This document shows, one piece after another, positions 16,333 through 24,537 of a DNA stretch of 27,008 nt (positions are counted from its first letter, which is position 1; every line of letters starts with the position of its first letter). Both the position numbers and the translations under genes were made by a program. This DNA is from Verrucomicrobiaceae bacterium (GTDB lineage: Bacteria; Verrucomicrobiota; Verrucomicrobiia; Verrucomicrobiales; Verrucomicrobiaceae): assembly GCA_947463285.1 (NCBI GenBank), contig CANHTV010000005.1, forward strand, positions 1 through 27,008, in the 5' to 3' direction. The notes under the pieces were generated by a model. That model was not told the DNA's origin. It worked only from the letters and a program-made list of their open reading frames with translations, and searched no databases.

Positions 16333-16866
16333 TTATTGAGCCTTCGGCAAAGCAGCAAGCTCGCGCTTGATGTCGTTCGCTTGTTCAGCTGTGGATGCTT
16401 TTTTATCCTGCCAGATGACTTTACCATCCTTGATCAGGAAGCACTGACGAGTGGCCAGATTCAGGAGACCCTTGATCATGCGCTCCACCTTGAAGGCATC
16501 AACAATTTTGCCTTCAGGATCAGCGATGAGGTCATAGGGAAGCGTAAAATCATCACGGAACTTTTTCTGAGCTTCTGGTTTGTCAAAAGACACACCCAAA
16601 ACCTGAACACCTTCCTTGCTCAGCTCAGCAAAGGCATCGCGAAGGGAACAAGCCTGCTTCGTGCATCCTGGCGTATTCGCCTTGGGATAAAAGAAGACCA
16701 CTGTCGGGCCTTTCTTATACACGTCTGCGAAGTTCACCGTTACACCGTCTTGATTGAGGCCAGAGACCTCAGGTGCAGGATAACTCACCTTCTCGCCCTC
16801 AGCAGCTGAGCTAAAACCGAGAAGGCTGGAGAGAGTGGCGAGCATTATGAATGAAAAACGTTTCAT
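16333..16866 (-). CDS. Secreted peroxiredoxin, BCP/PrxQ-type
   Basis: The 177-residue protein has a signal peptide (KRFSFIMLATLSSLLGFSSAA), so it acts outside the cytoplasm, unlike classic BCP. The AhpC/TSA domain holds the PrxQ active site NTPGCTKQAC: peroxidatic C68 and resolving C73 (CX4C). VVFFYPKA precedes the site, and VLGVSFDKPEAQKKFRDDFTLPYDLIADPEGKI follows, both typical of the family. It should reduce peroxides using thiols. It is the last gene before a strong terminator and lies 19 bases after a gene for a secreted protein with CCxxC motifs, which might be a redox partner (inference only). Confidence 0.92.
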   Translation of the reverse strand: MKRFSFIMLATLSSLLGFSSAAEGEKVSYPAPEVSGLNQDGVTVNFADVYKKGPTVVFFYPKANTPGCTKQACSLRDAFAELSKEGVQVLGVSFDKPEAQKKFRDDFTLPYDLIADPEGKIVDAFKVERMIKGLLNLATRQCFLIKDGKVIWQDKKASTAEQANDIKRELAALPKAQ

Positions 16867-16885
16867 GAGAGGATAAAGACTGGAA

Positions 16886-17395
16886 TTACTTGCCCACGCT
16901 GCCGTGGAAACCTGCCTTGTTCATGGATGCCAGCAGATCGCTCTCGGTGAACTCACCCTTGACGGTGAAGGTGCTGGATTTGTTGACGATTTCATACTCG
17001 GTCACACCTGGGACTGCTTTCACAGCTTCAGTCATCGCATTCACGCATTTTTGACAGCAAAGATGAGCTCCCGAAACAGTGGCTGAAGTCAGCTTCTTGG
17101 CAGACGAACTGCTGCTGGAGCTGGACTTTTCTTCAGCGGCATCACTGGTGCCGAAATAGCCAGCCGCCATGATGGCTTCGATGGCTTTCTTGACATTGCT
17201 TTTGGATTTGGCCGTAACTTTGATCGTGCTGCCTTCGGCTTCGATGGTGACGTCTTTCACCGTGTTAGCAGCTTTGGTGATGCCATTGGTGCAGCTTTTG
17301 CAACAATTATGGACACCTGAGAGGGTGACGGTGGTTTCAGCGTGAAGGCTGAATGCGGAAAAGACGCCGAGAACAAGGAGGGTTTTGATTTTCAT
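16886..17395 (-). CDS. Secreted tandem HMA-like protein with CCxxC motifs
   Basis: The 169-residue product has a signal peptide (about 1-19) and two repeats of a heavy-metal-associated-like beta-alpha fold, separated by a run of eight serines (91-98). Each repeat begins with a strand leading to a His-x-Cys-Cys-x-x-Cys motif: HNCCKSC (29-35) and HLCCQKC (111-117). Each then has a helix, an acidic strand and a closing AG(Y/F) turn (AAGYFG, KAGFHG). Ordinary HMA domains carry one CxxC pair; the extra cysteine and histidine are unusual. It may bind a metal or be a thiol carrier in the periplasm. It sits between an AsmA-like gene (43 bases) and a peroxiredoxin gene (19 bases). Function is unproven. 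Confidence 0.8.
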   Translation of the reverse strand: MKIKTLLVLGVFSAFSLHAETTVTLSGVHNCCKSCTNGITKAANTVKDVTIEAEGSTIKVTAKSKSNVKKAIEAIMAAGYFGTSDAAEEKSSSSSSSSAKKLTSATVSGAHLCCQKCVNAMTEAVKAVPGVTEYEIVNKSSTFTVKGEFTESDLLASMNKAGFHGSVGK

Positions 17396-17438
17396 GGATT
17401 GGTAGAACGAGTGCGACTGACAGTTTGTTTAGTTAAAG

Positions 17439-18839
17439 TTAGAGCTTCTTGAGCAGTCCCTTGAAAAGATCTCCCAGGCCTTCACCACGAATCAGGTTTT
17501 TCAGCAGGCGGTCGATCTTGGGCCGCACACTTGGCTCGGAAAGGCTGCCTTTGGATTCAATGTCAAAAGTCATGCGGCCGCTCTCATCCGACAGAGCCTT
17601 GATGACAGCGCTGGCAAGAGAATCACCTAGCTTGGCCTTGGCGATGCCTTTTTGCAGACGCGTCTGGAGTGAGGCTCCGCAGGAAAGCTTCAGTTCCAGT
17701 TCATGCTGATCTTTGGCACTGTCCAGCCATGAACTTTGATGCAGAACGACCTCATACTCCGGCAAAGCAAAGCGTGTGTGCTTGCGCAGCGTGAGTCGAT
17801 TATTTTTGAAGGTCGCATCCATGACCGCAGGCTCAAGCAAGGCCCCGCCAATTTTCACCGGACTAAGATCGACGCCGTATTCCTGGAGCTTTTTCATTTC
17901 CTTGCCAGCCACGTCACCCATGGTCATGTGACCGGCTAAAACCGAGCCTTGAGCCAAAGTTAGCTTCAGCATCGAAGTGGGTGCCCAGCTCTGAGTCACA
18001 GGGTCCATCGGGATCACGTTCGATTCGCCGCTGAGCTTCACATTCGCCAGCTGAACAGGACGTTTCACGCCTCCGATGCGGGCCTCGCCCATCACCTCGA
18101 TCAAGCTGCTGAGCGAGGCACGGACGCGGTTATGTTCTTTGAGGTTGGTGGTATCGACATCAATGTCGGAGAGTGTGAGATCCAGCTCGGAGATTTTGAC
18201 CTGCATCTTTTTATTCGTGATGGTGAACTGGCCGCGCTCGATCGAGGCGCTGTGGGCGCTGAAGGCGTAGTCTTGTTTGTCTTTGGCTAAAGTTGGCTTT
18301 TGTGTTTGGGCTGTTACAGGCCCTGGGGGCGGATTATTGGCACCTGTCTGCTCAGCTTCGCCGTTTTTGGGCTTACGGAACAACTTTTCAACAGTGCCCT
18401 TCCCCTGATCATCCTGTATCTCCCTCACCACAGGAGAAATGATTCGCAGGTTTTGGACGAACAAACGCTTATTCAGCAGGTCTTCCAACTTCACTTCAAA
18501 GACGATCTCTGGGATCACGATGGGGGCAGAGCCTTCCGCCATAGGCACACGATCTGACAAAGGCCTGGCGACTTCCGCATCTCGTGGCGCGATTTGAACA
18601 TCAAGGAAACGAAGACGTGCAGGGCTAGACAACAAGCTCAGCTCCGAGTGGCCCACGTGAGCGCGACAATCGCAATTTTTTTCCAACTGTTCCACCCACA
18701 CGTCGGGCCCCATTTGACTCATGATCCACCAGGATGCTCCGGCCAAAGCGGTGCCCAATAGCATGGCCAGTCCGACGACAACGATCAATCCAATGCGCAT
18801 GTATTTTCCCATATTCAGGACACTAGCAGCCTGTCGCAT
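17439..18839 (-). CDS. AsmA-like inner-membrane-anchored protein
   Basis: The product (about 466 residues) has one N-terminal membrane helix (IGLIVVVGLAMLLGTALAGASWWI) followed by a large extracytoplasmic region. The beta-rich repeats with phrases such as FEVKLEDLLNKRLFVQNLRIISPVVREI and ASIERGQFTITNKKMQVKISELDLTLSDIDVD resemble AsmA/DUF748-type proteins, members of the bridge-like lipid-transfer group. A Pro-rich stretch lies at about 170-185. The C-terminus GSLSEPSVRPKIDRLLKNLI recalls the end of AsmA-like domains. Frame is open to a GTG at 18857; ATG at 18839 or 18812 both precede the helix. It follows the ExbD-like gene by about 50 bases. Assignment rests on fold-like patterns, not on strict motifs. 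Confidence 0.65.
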   Translation of the reverse strand: MRQAASVLNMGKYMRIGLIVVVGLAMLLGTALAGASWWIMSQMGPDVWVEQLEKNCDCRAHVGHSELSLLSSPARLRFLDVQIAPRDAEVARPLSDRVPMAEGSAPIVIPEIVFEVKLEDLLNKRLFVQNLRIISPVVREIQDDQGKGTVEKLFRKPKNGEAEQTGANNPPPGPVTAQTQKPTLAKDKQDYAFSAHSASIERGQFTITNKKMQVKISELDLTLSDIDVDTTNLKEHNRVRASLSSLIEVMGEARIGGVKRPVQLANVKLSGESNVIPMDPVTQSWAPTSMLKLTLAQGSVLAGHMTMGDVAGKEMKKLQEYGVDLSPVKIGGALLEPAVMDATFKNNRLTLRKHTRFALPEYEVVLHQSSWLDSAKDQHELELKLSCGASLQTRLQKGIAKAKLGDSLASAVIKALSDESGRMTFDIESKGSLSEPSVRPKIDRLLKNLIRGEGLGDLFKGLLKKL

Positions 18840-18889
18840 TTTGCCAAGTGCTGCCACGCGTCTCTGAATTCTGAATGACTATCCTTAAG

Positions 18890-20437
18890 TCAGTCCAGGC
18901 TGCGTTTCGGCGCGGTGATGCGCACGGCGGTTCCGCCGGTGGCTGTAGAGGTGGTGACTTGGGCAAAACGCTGCACTTCGTAGCCACGGACATTGACGGT
19001 GAGGTCAAGCTTGGCGAGGAATTCCCAAGTCGCAGCGACTCCGATCTGATCCGCAATCCGGCGAGCTTCGTGGTAGGTCTCAAAGGCATCTGGCATGACC
19101 TGATAGATGGCAACGCCCTTGGGGTCGGCTTGGATCTGGCGCATCAGGCGCTGATAAGCAGAACCTTCCGTACGGATCTGATCCAGGGTTTCACCACCGC
19201 CTGCCTTTGGTGTCAGCGCCAGTTGAACGGCGACGGTGCCTTGTTTGACCGCAGGTTTGAACGTGTAGGAAGAGCCGCCCATCATCGGACTGGCGGCTGC
19301 TCTTTCAAGCACGGCTTGGAGCTTGAAGGCATCATAGATCACTTTGTTACGGCTAAGGTTTTTGATGCCATCCAGCCCGCCGAGATCTTTGACAAAATAA
19401 TCGACGATGTCCTTGGCCGTGGCTTTGACTTCCACGATCTTAGCACCCCAGCCAAAATTGATTTTGGCTCCGCTGGAGGTGGCTGAGATAATCGGCTTGG
19501 TGGGATCACGGGAGGGGTCCAACGCGGTCCATTTCGTTAAATCACCAGATACAACGCCGACGATAGCCGTGGCGACCGCCGTGGGAGTCGTGCGAGTGAC
19601 GATGGAAATGTCTCCCAGCGCAGCCAACACTTGCTTGGTGGCGGGCAGTTTGGCGGTGGCAAGTGCTTTGTGAGCCAGGGCTACTTGGTCCATCTGAAAG
19701 GTGTTTACGAAGGGGGCGATCTCTGGCCATGCCTGCTGGGCAGCCTGGGGTGTGCCGTAGATGCCAGTCAGCATCTTCATGAAAGGATCGATCTTGACCT
19801 CTTTGTATTCGAACTGGCTTTTGATTTTGTCCAACCCACCAAGGATGGGCTCGATGAATGTTTTCTCGTTAAGAAACAAGACCCCTTGTTTGGCGACGAG
19901 GATACGAGTCTCGTTGGGATTCTCAGGAAACGGGCGCGGATTCGGCAGGCGAACGAACGTGGGTGGCTCAGGTTTAAAAATGGGTGTCTGATCCAAAAGA
20001 GCCTTCAGACGCTCGACTTCGGCGATCAGCTTATCGACTTCCACCTTCTGTGTTTCGCGAAGTTTTCTGGAATCAGCGAGCTGCTTATTGAAGCTCTCCA
20101 GATCCATGAATTTCATCTGGGATTCGAGGCTGCTCGAATCAATGGTCTTGAGATCCTCGATGGCTTTTTTCAGCTTCTGTTCAGCAATCTTCTTATCTTC
20201 TTCAATCTGCTTCGGATCTGCGGGCGGCGGTGGTAGATCCTTCACCACTTGAAGCATCTTTTGATATTCCTCAACCGTCACCGGCGGCAGGTCTGAGAGG
20301 ATCTTTTTCACCGCGCTGGCAATACTGATGCCGACCATGACGAGCACGATGATGAGCACACCGACGACATTCGTCATGGTGTCCATCAATGCGACGAACG
20401 GCAATTCCTGCTCTTCATGTGGTTTGCGCTTGGCCAT
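18890..20437 (-). CDS. ExbD/MotB-like protein with coiled coil and large C-terminal domain
   Basis: The 515-residue product starts MAKRKPHEEQELPFVALMDTMTNVVGVLIIVLVMVGI: a short basic cytoplasmic tail and one membrane helix with an aspartate (D18) at its N-terminal end, as in the proton-carrying helix of ExbD, TolR and MotB. A charged coiled coil (about 75-165) follows a Pro-rich DLPPPPADP stretch. The remaining 340 residues form a domain I do not recognise; it has no visible OmpA peptidoglycan-binding motif. It lies 18 bases after a shorter paralogue with the same MAKR start, and both follow an ExbB-like gene. This suggests an energised stator-type complex with two kinds of B subunit. Confidence 0.75.
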   Translation of the reverse strand: MAKRKPHEEQELPFVALMDTMTNVVGVLIIVLVMVGISIASAVKKILSDLPPVTVEEYQKMLQVVKDLPPPPADPKQIEEDKKIAEQKLKKAIEDLKTIDSSSLESQMKFMDLESFNKQLADSRKLRETQKVEVDKLIAEVERLKALLDQTPIFKPEPPTFVRLPNPRPFPENPNETRILVAKQGVLFLNEKTFIEPILGGLDKIKSQFEYKEVKIDPFMKMLTGIYGTPQAAQQAWPEIAPFVNTFQMDQVALAHKALATAKLPATKQVLAALGDISIVTRTTPTAVATAIVGVVSGDLTKWTALDPSRDPTKPIISATSSGAKINFGWGAKIVEVKATAKDIVDYFVKDLGGLDGIKNLSRNKVIYDAFKLQAVLERAAASPMMGGSSYTFKPAVKQGTVAVQLALTPKAGGGETLDQIRTEGSAYQRLMRQIQADPKGVAIYQVMPDAFETYHEARRIADQIGVAATWEFLAKLDLTVNVRGYEVQRFAQVTTSTATGGTAVRITAPKRSLD

Positions 20438-20455
20438 GGGATGTCGAGGCGGTGA

Positions 20456-21343
20456 TTAGGCTTTGGGTTTAGCCGGTGTCGTCGATGCGGCGGGTGGTGG
20501 TGAGATCTTGCCGCGAAATTTCTCAAACAGTGCCAAATCCAGCTGCCCACGTCCGGGAATGGGCAATTTGCCGACCCTAATTTTATAGTCAGCCTCAGCA
20601 CGGCCTGCCGCATTGTTGAAAGCCCCCTGCCCGTCGTCGCGAATGAGGTAGAGGATGAGAGACTTGCTGTCTTTGGCCACCTCGGTGAGGAAATGATTGT
20701 AGGCTGCATCTGCAACCACAACTTCTGCAGTGGCACTGAGCCGATAATCCTCGCCCCAGGCTCCTAAGATCTTAATCGCACCTGTCGCACACTCGACAAA
20801 GTAAACCTTGGTGGCTTCAGGCATGCCGCTGCCAGATGGCTGCACCACGACTGGCGGCACTTTTTTATCAGCTGGCACCTGACGTTTTTTCAGTTCTGCC
20901 GCCAGCTCCGCCAGTGTCTTTTTGCTCTCAATCTGCTGCTTTTTCAGGCCATCAATTTCTGTCAGCAGGTCATCCAATTCTTTTTGGAGCTTGGTGGCGA
21001 TCAGTCGGTTCTGCTCTTTCAATTCCTTGGATGAATCCAGCAGTTTGCGGAATTTCAAATACCGTTGTTCCTTTTCCTCGATGTCCTTCTGAAGCTTGTT
21101 CAGCTCAGCCAGTTTTTCCTTCAGGGCGGCATCAAGTTTCTCACGCTCAAGAAGCTCCTGTTTCATGCGCTTGTGCTCCTGCGCCATCTGAATCTCTTCC
21201 GGTGTACGCCCTTCTGTCTGCTGAGTCTGGGAGACACAGAGAACGACAATGATCAGCACCAAGACTCCGATGAGTGAGCATAGGATGTCCAAGAACGGAA
21301 CGAGCAAAATCTCGTCCTTGGCACCGTGACGTCTCTTGGCCAT
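20456..21343 (-). CDS. ExbD/TolR-like protein with coiled coil
   Basis: The 295-residue product begins MAKRRHGAKDEILLVPFLDILCSLIGVLVLIIVVLCV, a close match to the TolR/ExbD pattern (VPFLD, D19, then a hydrophobic helix). The helix aspartate should take part in proton flow with the ExbB-like subunit. A long charged coiled coil spans about 45-165. After a Lys/Pro/Val linker there is a folded domain of about 100 residues (VYFVECATGAIKILGAWGEDYRLS and SLILYLIRDDGQGAF) and a Pro/Ala-rich end. It lies 35 bases after the ExbB-like gene. The extended coiled coil is not usual in simple ExbD proteins and recalls flagellar-type or Zorya-type B subunits, although no Zorya effector genes are nearby. Confidence 0.78.
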   Translation of the reverse strand: MAKRRHGAKDEILLVPFLDILCSLIGVLVLIIVVLCVSQTQQTEGRTPEEIQMAQEHKRMKQELLEREKLDAALKEKLAELNKLQKDIEEKEQRYLKFRKLLDSSKELKEQNRLIATKLQKELDDLLTEIDGLKKQQIESKKTLAELAAELKKRQVPADKKVPPVVVQPSGSGMPEATKVYFVECATGAIKILGAWGEDYRLSATAEVVVADAAYNHFLTEVAKDSKSLILYLIRDDGQGAFNNAAGRAEADYKIRVGKLPIPGRGQLDLALFEKFRGKISPPPAASTTPAKPKA

Positions 21344-21378
21344 AAGGGATCAGTGATTCGAGTTGATGAACAAAAAGA

Positions 21379-22803
21379 TCAGCTGTCGCGGCTGAACCAA
21401 CCCTTTTTCTTCACTTGGTGAATCAGGATCTGCTGACTGCCGAGTTCTTTGAGGGTGTTGTTCAGACTCTGAATGCCGCTGGCGAGAGCACGATTATAGT
21501 CGGTGCTCTGTTTGACCGCATCCGTGATTGCCGACGTGAAGTCTTCTCTCATGCGATTGACCGCACGCGCAAACTCCGCATCCACGCGCTCTTGATGAGC
21601 TGCTGCACGGCGGTCCAGATTATCAGCCTGCTCTTTGATTTTGGCGGAAAGGGCGTTGAGATCGACCAAGAACTCTTTCTGGGAATTCGCGACCGCTTTG
21701 ACCAGCACTTCCATGATGCCATTGGTATCGCCACCAGCGATGCTGCCACCATCATTCAGGCGAGGGAGCAGCACTTCGTTACAAAAGGAATCGATGTCAT
21801 TCAGGCAGTCATCTTCCGACTTCATCATGGAGTTCAGCGGGAAATTCAGTCCCAGAGCGAACACAAGACCAAGAAGTGTGGCATCGAAGGCTGTGCCCAG
21901 ACCACCCGTCACGTTTCCAAGCGTGGCCGTGATTTCCTTGAGATCATTCATGCCCGCAAAGTTCATGCCGCTGATGGCATGAGAGAGACCAATGACCGTG
22001 CCGATGAATCCGAGAATCGGGATGGCCCAAAGGAAAGCTTTCAGCAAAGTGTAGCTTCCGCCGATCCGCATTCCATCAATGTCCGACTGGCTGGAGAGCA
22101 TGTTGGTCACATCACCCACGTTTTGTTTGATCTCAAACAGCTCCAAAGCTTTGCGAATGCGGTTGACCATCATGCTGTCCCGAAGGCTGCGTGGTAGCTT
22201 GTAGAGATTGTCGATGAACGCACCGACGTTGTCCGCATTGATTTCGGCACCGATTTCCCAGGGCAGGACATCCAGGAGCAAGGCTTTGCGTTGGTGGCTT
22301 AGTTTTTGATATTTCAAATACAAGATCGCCACCGCCCAGGTGAAGAACAGCGTATTGGTCAAACTGACCAGCATGTGCTTGAAAAACAGTGACGCGATCC
22401 ACTGCATCAGCGTGTAATTCGCTGCTGCCACATCTGGCGGAGCTTTGAAAGGATACAAAATCCCGATCACCGCCACGAAGATCACAAAGCCAACCCCAAA
22501 GCTCAAAAGCGCATTGGGATTCGTCGGATCTTTTTCCTCCCAACCACCACGCTCGGAAGAATGGCTCGGGGCATGATTGGGGGCAAAGGTCGGAGGTAGT
22601 GGATCATCAGCGACAGCTGTGTCACCATCACGTCCCCAGGCATCACCACTGGGGGCAGGCAGCCCGGAAGGTGCCGGTAAATCAGAGACCAGCTCCCCTG
22701 GAATGGAGACTTTCGTGTTGCAGCCAGGGCAGCGGACGATCTTGCCAGCCATTTCGGGCTCGGCCTTGAGCTGCATGTCACAGGAGGGGCACTTAAATTT
22801 CAC
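21379..22803 (-). CDS. MotA/TolQ/ExbB proton-channel protein with N-terminal zinc ribbon
   Basis: The 474-residue product starts with a zinc ribbon: CPSC at about 5-8 and CPGC at about 25-28, as found in MJ0042-type fingers. A Pro/Ser/Asp-rich linker follows to about residue 88. Then come hydrophobic segments at about 100-117 and 135-165. The channel core has PILGFIGTVIGLSHAISG (about 275-292) and VTGGLGTAFDATLLGLVFALGLNFPLN, the TolQ/ExbB signature with conserved glycines and threonines. A helical cytoplasmic tail follows. The frame is open to 22875, but the GTG at 22803 puts the start just before the zinc ribbon (VKFKCPSC). It should form the A subunit for one or both downstream ExbD-like proteins. 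Confidence 0.85.
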   Translation of the reverse strand: MKFKCPSCDMQLKAEPEMAGKIVRCPGCNTKVSIPGELVSDLPAPSGLPAPSGDAWGRDGDTAVADDPLPPTFAPNHAPSHSSERGGWEEKDPTNPNALLSFGVGFVIFVAVIGILYPFKAPPDVAAANYTLMQWIASLFFKHMLVSLTNTLFFTWAVAILYLKYQKLSHQRKALLLDVLPWEIGAEINADNVGAFIDNLYKLPRSLRDSMMVNRIRKALELFEIKQNVGDVTNMLSSQSDIDGMRIGGSYTLLKAFLWAIPILGFIGTVIGLSHAISGMNFAGMNDLKEITATLGNVTGGLGTAFDATLLGLVFALGLNFPLNSMMKSEDDCLNDIDSFCNEVLLPRLNDGGSIAGGDTNGIMEVLVKAVANSQKEFLVDLNALSAKIKEQADNLDRRAAAHQERVDAEFARAVNRMREDFTSAITDAVKQSTDYNRALASGIQSLNNTLKELGSQQILIHQVKKKGWFSRDS

Positions 22804-23004
22804 GGTGGATGTTGGTTTAGAGATGAAAATGAAAAACGGGAAATTAGGCCTGCAAACAAGCTGACTGCACCTCATCCGACAAGCGTTTTCACGTGTTGTT
22901 TACGCGGCTTGCAGCACTTTCTTGGTACTTTAGTTACCGCCATAAAAAAGATTGCCGAGCGCGTGTCTTTTCCCTGTAATCGCCGTTCTGTTTTTTTGAA
23001 CGCC
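22804..23004. promoter_or_regulatory. Divergent intergenic region between ExbB-like operon and MFS gene
   Basis: About 200 bases separate two divergent units and should contain both promoters. The frame of the MFS gene is open back to a TTG at 22909 and that of the ExbB-like gene to 22875, but the extra residues look non-coding. A short imperfect palindrome (GGTACTTTAGTTACC) lies near 22925-22939. No confident -10/-35 pair was found. Confidence 0.35.
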
Positions 23005-24537
23005 ATGAAATCCGACTCAGCCACCGCCAGTTCGCAGCCCGACATGAAATTGTTCTGGGCCTGCTTCATCGCCCTTGTCGCCACCTCCTTCATCTTCGGT
23101 GTGCGGGCCAATACGATCGGTGAATTGCAGGACAGCTTTAATCTCTCCGAACAACAAAAAGGCGCGATCAATGGCGCAGGCATGTGGCCTTTCGCCATCA
23201 GCATCATCTTTTTCAGTCTGATCATCGACTACGTCGGCTACAAAACGGTCGCGCTTTTTGCCATCATTTGTCACACCGTCTCACTGGCGCTGACGCTACG
23301 GGCTTCAGGCTATCAGGATTTTTATTGGAGCACGCTGCTCATCGCGGTGGCGAACGGCACGGTCGAGTCCTTTATCAATCCCGTGGTGGCCACGGTCTTC
23401 AATAAACAGAAGGCGAAATGGCTGAACATCCTTCATGCAGGCTGGCCCGCCGGTCTCGCCCTCGGTGCCTTGTTTTGTGCGCTGCTGCCGGATACCAAGC
23501 TGTTCTTTAATGCCGTCTGGCAGTTCCGTTTTGCGCTCTGCTTCATTCCCGTCGTGATCTACGCCTTGCTCATCCTGCCACGCACTTTCCCCGTGAATGA
23601 GCGCGTCGCTGCCGGCGTGAGCTACCGCGACATGCTGAAGGAAGTCGGTGCCGTCGGCTTTTTCATCATCACCGCGCTGGTGGCCCCTGCCCTGGCTCAG
23701 ATGCTGAATCAAGAAGCCTCTTGGCCCACGGTCTTCGGCATCGCTGGTGGTGTCGGCGTGCTGGCGGGTCTTTACACTCGCTCTCTTGGCAACTGGCTTT
23801 TCCTTGTCGTGCTCATCACCATCGGCCCACTCGCCACGACCGAACTCGGCACGGATGGCTGGATGCCTGAGCTGCTGAAGCTGAGCGGCCCGGATTTCCC
23901 GAACTTCGCAACCTGGATCTTTGTTTATGTCTCGGTCATCATGACGGTGCTGCGCTTTTATGCAGGCCCGATCGTACACCGCTTTTCACCCATCGGCCTG
24001 CTGGTCATCAGTGCCGTGATCGCCATCACAGGTCTGCTGCTGCTGTCCAATGCCACCGGCTGGGCCATCCTCGGTGCCGCCACGATTTATGCCCTGGGCA
24101 AAACCTTCCTCTGGAGCACCACCCTGGGCCTCACCTCCGAGCAGTTCCCGAAAGGCGGAGCGCTCACCCTGAATGGCGTCTCCGCCGTGGGCGTGCTTTT
24201 CCTGGGTGTGCTCGGCAGTCCTTACATCGGCTACAAGCAGGATCAGGACATGGAAAAGCGCCTCTCTTCCGCTGAGAACACCGCGCTGCATCAGATGGTC
24301 AAAGGTGACTCCAAACCCGGCATCTTCGGCGTCGCCCCCACGCTGGATCAGGCCAAGATCAAAGCCCTGCCAGCCGAGCAGGCCAAGGCTCTGGAAACCG
24401 TGCAGGCCGCCAGCAAACGCAGCGTCTTCACCACCATCGCCATCCTGCCAAGCTTCATGCTGGTCTGCTACATCGGCCTCTTTCTCTGGTATCGCAGCCG
24501 CGGCGGCTACAAGCCCGTGGAGATTGGGGCGCATTGA
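23005..24537 (+). CDS. Major facilitator superfamily (MFS) transporter
   Basis: The 510-residue product is a secondary transporter with about twelve hydrophobic segments from LFWACFIALVATSFIFGV (near residue 15) to FMLVCYIGLFLWYRSRGGY at the C-terminus. The loop after helix 2 contains DYVGYKTV, a degenerate form of the MFS loop 2-3 motif, and PAGLALGALFCALL is a typical glycine-rich helix. A hydrophilic insert of about 65 residues (about 415-480, with many Lys, Glu and Gln) precedes the last helix. I cannot name the substrate; similar proteins in Planctomycetes and Verrucomicrobia are annotated only as MFS transporters. ATG 23005 is preferred over an upstream TTG at 22909. It is transcribed alone. 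Confidence 0.87.
   Translation: MKSDSATASSQPDMKLFWACFIALVATSFIFGVRANTIGELQDSFNLSEQQKGAINGAGMWPFAISIIFFSLIIDYVGYKTVALFAIICHTVSLALTLRASGYQDFYWSTLLIAVANGTVESFINPVVATVFNKQKAKWLNILHAGWPAGLALGALFCALLPDTKLFFNAVWQFRFALCFIPVVIYALLILPRTFPVNERVAAGVSYRDMLKEVGAVGFFIITALVAPALAQMLNQEASWPTVFGIAGGVGVLAGLYTRSLGNWLFLVVLITIGPLATTELGTDGWMPELLKLSGPDFPNFATWIFVYVSVIMTVLRFYAGPIVHRFSPIGLLVISAVIAITGLLLLSNATGWAILGAATIYALGKTFLWSTTLGLTSEQFPKGGALTLNGVSAVGVLFLGVLGSPYIGYKQDQDMEKRLSSAENTALHQMVKGDSKPGIFGVAPTLDQAKIKALPAEQAKALETVQAASKRSVFTTIAILPSFMLVCYIGLFLWYRSRGGYKPVEIGAH

Noticed and set aside
18890..21343. Zorya-type anti-phage system
   Set aside because: The MotA/MotB-like pair and coiled coils recall ZorA/ZorB, but no ZorC, ZorD helicase or ZorE nuclease gene is near, the B proteins show no OmpA-like motif, and the neighbours are envelope proteins.
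21415..22197. Plus-strand open frame of 260 codons across the ExbB-like gene
   Set aside because: Antisense to a gene with clear TolQ/ExbB motifs, and the translation looks like unstructured shadow sequence.
22890..22945. Possible promoter TTGCAG with a TAGTTA box upstream of the MFS gene
   Set aside because: The -10 match is too poor and the promoter consensus for this organism is unknown.
23305..23979. Minus-strand open frame of 224 codons across the MFS gene
   Set aside because: Highly charged, His/Asp-rich translation with no domain, opposite clear transmembrane segments; a shadow frame.
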